From: CAYGWP01 sp964353455
GTDB lineage: Bacteria; Planctomycetota; Phycisphaerae; FEN-1346
Assembly: GCA_964353455.1 (NCBI GenBank)
Contig: CAYGWP010000236.1
Span: 1-5,389, forward strand
Length of the DNA stretch: 5,389 nt
Reading direction: 5' to 3'
Shown here piece by piece: positions 4,163-5,389 of the stretch. The stretch's first letter is position 1. Each line of letters opens with the position of its first letter. A program made the translations under genes and the position numbers. Below the pieces are notes generated by a model. That model did not search any database. It was not told where the DNA came from and saw only the letters and a program-made list of their open reading frames with translations.

Positions 4163-5389
4163 ATGCACCCGATCATGGCTTGCGTGTTGGCGGCAGCGGT
4201 CCTGGCAATGATGGCGACGACGGCCGTCGCGGCGCCGGCGATGGTGAACGAATCGGCCCGCGGAATCCCGATCGCTTACGAGGTCGATGTGGTGGTCGTG
4301 GGCGGATCGACCGGCGCAGTCTCGGCCGCGGAGGCCGCGTCCAAGGCCGGGGCCAAGGTCTTTCTGGCCGCGCCCCGCCCGTTCCTCGGCGAAGACATGT
4401 GTCAGACCCTCCGCCTCTGGCTTGATGAGGGCGAGACCCCGACTTCCGCCCTCGCCCAGAAAATCTTCTCGGCCGAGGCCGCCCTTTCTCCCACCGCCGC
4501 CAACCCGAACCTCTACCCCTTCAAGTACGCCGCCGACCAGCCAGCCGGCGGCAAGCATCCCGACACCAGCCCGCCCTCACGCCTGGCCGACGGCGTCTGG
4601 GAGAAGCCCGAGAAGGACAGCGTTGAGTACGGCGCCGACGTCGCGATCACCTGCGACCTGGGCGAAGTGCAGGACGTGAAGAGTACCGAGATGCTCCTCT
4701 TCTACCGCGACGGCGGAGACTTTAACCCCGGCTCGGTCGCCGTCCAGATAAGCGACGACAGGAAGTCGTGGAAGCCCATCGGCACCGACAAGTGCGACCG
4801 CGTCCAGGGCCCCGTGGTCCTCGTATCAATGCCCGTTAATGCGAAGGCCCGCTACGTCCAGTTCCGCGTGACGAAGGCGGCGGACGCCAAGCGCATCCTC
4901 GCGGGCGAGATCAAGATCGTCCGCCCCGAGCCGGTCGCCCCCGCCGCCGCGCCACCGCCCCCGCCGCCGCCCGAGCCGAAATCCTTCGTCCGCCTCCCCA
5001 AGCCGCTCCACGTGAAGAAGACGCTCGATGAGGCCCTCCTTGCCGCCAAGGTCGATTTCCTCTTCGGCTGCTACGCCACCGACGTCCTCCGCGACGCCGA
5101 GGGGAACGTCTGCGGCATCGTCATGGCCAACCGCGCCGGTCGCCAGGCCGTCCTCGCAAAGGTAGTGATCGACGCCACCGACCGCGCCTGGGTCGCACGC
5201 ATGGCCGGGGCGAAGTTCCAGCCGTACCCCGCCGGCCCGCAAACCTTCAACCGTACCGTCATCGGCGGCGAACCGCGGACAGGCCAGAACCTCAAGGTCC
5301 GCAAACTCGATCTGACATACGGCTCGGCCACCAAGACCTTCCCTATATATGAATATACGCTTACGATCCCCGTGAAGGACGGCTCGTTC
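4163..5389 (+). CDS. Secreted FAD-dependent oxidoreductase with an inserted discoidin-like domain, 3' truncated
   Basis: The frame is open from the ATG to the right edge (409 residues seen), so the C-terminus is missing. Residues 1-24 look like a Sec signal peptide: hydrophobic MACVLAAAVLAMMATTAVA, likely cut near AVA-AP. A Rossmann FAD site follows: YEVDVVVVGGSTGAVSAAEA (39-58), then AGAKVFLAAPRPFLGEDM (62-79), the pattern of FAD_oxidored-type flavoproteins. Residues about 143-255 form an insertion with the look of an F5/8 type C (galactose-binding-like) domain: a Trp near the start (W146), AITCDLGEVQDV, VAVQISDDRKSWKPIG, ARYVQFRVTK. A proline-rich linker (257-272, with seven consecutive Pro) leads back to the flavoprotein fold: DFLFGCYATDVLRDAEGNVCGIV, then AKVVIDATDRAWVARMAGA, comparable to the common ATGDGDVA-type motif. 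Odd: the acidic residue that usually ends beta-2 and binds the FAD ribose is replaced by A-A-P-R (69-72), and ATG is ATD. The inserted domain may bind glycan. Substrate unknown. Confidence 0.9.
   Translation, partial: MHPIMACVLAAAVLAMMATTAVAAPAMVNESARGIPIAYEVDVVVVGGSTGAVSAAEAASKAGAKVFLAAPRPFLGEDMCQTLRLWLDEGETPTSALAQKIFSAEAALSPTAANPNLYPFKYAADQPAGGKHPDTSPPSRLADGVWEKPEKDSVEYGADVAITCDLGEVQDVKSTEMLLFYRDGGDFNPGSVAVQISDDRKSWKPIGTDKCDRVQGPVVLVSMPVNAKARYVQFRVTKAADAKRILAGEIKIVRPEPVAPAAAPPPPPPPEPKSFVRLPKPLHVKKTLDEALLAAKVDFLFGCYATDVLRDAEGNVCGIVMANRAGRQAVLAKVVIDATDRAWVARMAGAKFQPYPAGPQTFNRTVIGGEPRTGQNLKVRKLDLTYGSATKTFPIYEYTLTIPVKDGSF

Noticed and set aside
4163..4183. Lipoprotein signal in the FAD oxidoreductase (Cys at residue 7)
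   Set aside because: The cysteine comes too early, before any hydrophobic core. The hydrophobic stretch and AVA-AP cleavage site follow it, which fits an ordinary Sec signal.
4012..4425. Plus-strand open frame with FGAPPFGAPS-like repeats
   Set aside because: It is a translation of the 15-bp tandem repeats and then an out-of-frame reading of the FAD oxidoreductase gene.

Overview
This is a GC-rich bacterial fragment with four genes, all on the + strand and closely spaced. The best guess for the source is a planctomycete or a relative in the PVC group. That guess rests on gene content: a Tat-exported sulfatase, a Tat-exported Gfo/Idh/MocA oxidoreductase, and a secreted FAD-dependent oxidoreductase interrupted by a discoidin-like domain. 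This combination is typical of planctomycete and Lentisphaerae genomes, but the window has no rRNA or other phylogenetic marker, so the assignment is an inference.

Layout. (1) Bases 1-1261 hold the 3' part of a rodA-like gene for a SEDS-family peptidoglycan polymerase; the start lies outside the window. It has all the late SEDS motifs plus an unusual insertion of about 105-110 residues in the extracytoplasmic loop just before the catalytic region. (2) Bases 1316-2770 encode a Tat-exported sulfatase with a CVPWR active-site motif. (3) Bases 2829-4004 encode a Tat-exported Gfo/Idh/MocA protein that lacks the usual catalytic EKP lysine. (4) Bases 4163-5389 hold the 5' part of a Sec-exported FAD-dependent oxidoreductase that runs off the right edge. 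Its FAD fold is split by a galactose-binding-like domain and a proline linker.

The gaps are short (54, 58 and 158 bases) and contain most of the non-coding structure. The first two carry versions of the same leader: a GC-rich hairpin, the shared sequence GGGTACATCCG, a purine-rich ribosome binding site and the ATG. Spacing from the hairpin to the ATG is identical, and the match continues without gaps into the Tat motif of both proteins. The third gap carries three 15-bp tandem repeats built on GCGCGCC, an inverted repeat with the same core, and a possible -10 box for the FAD gene. No intrinsic terminator with a T-run was seen.

How the genes may work together: genes 2-4 all encode exported enzymes with chemistry suited to sulfated or oxidised sugars (desulfation, NAD(P)-dependent sugar redox chemistry, flavin redox chemistry). 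They may form an extracytoplasmic carbohydrate-processing set; no substrate can be read from the sequence. rodA is probably an unrelated cell-wall gene at the upstream boundary. The window contains no obvious new defence, mobile or RNA-guided system. The most unusual items are the RodA insertion, the duplicated hairpin/leader/Tat module and the atypical active-site motifs.
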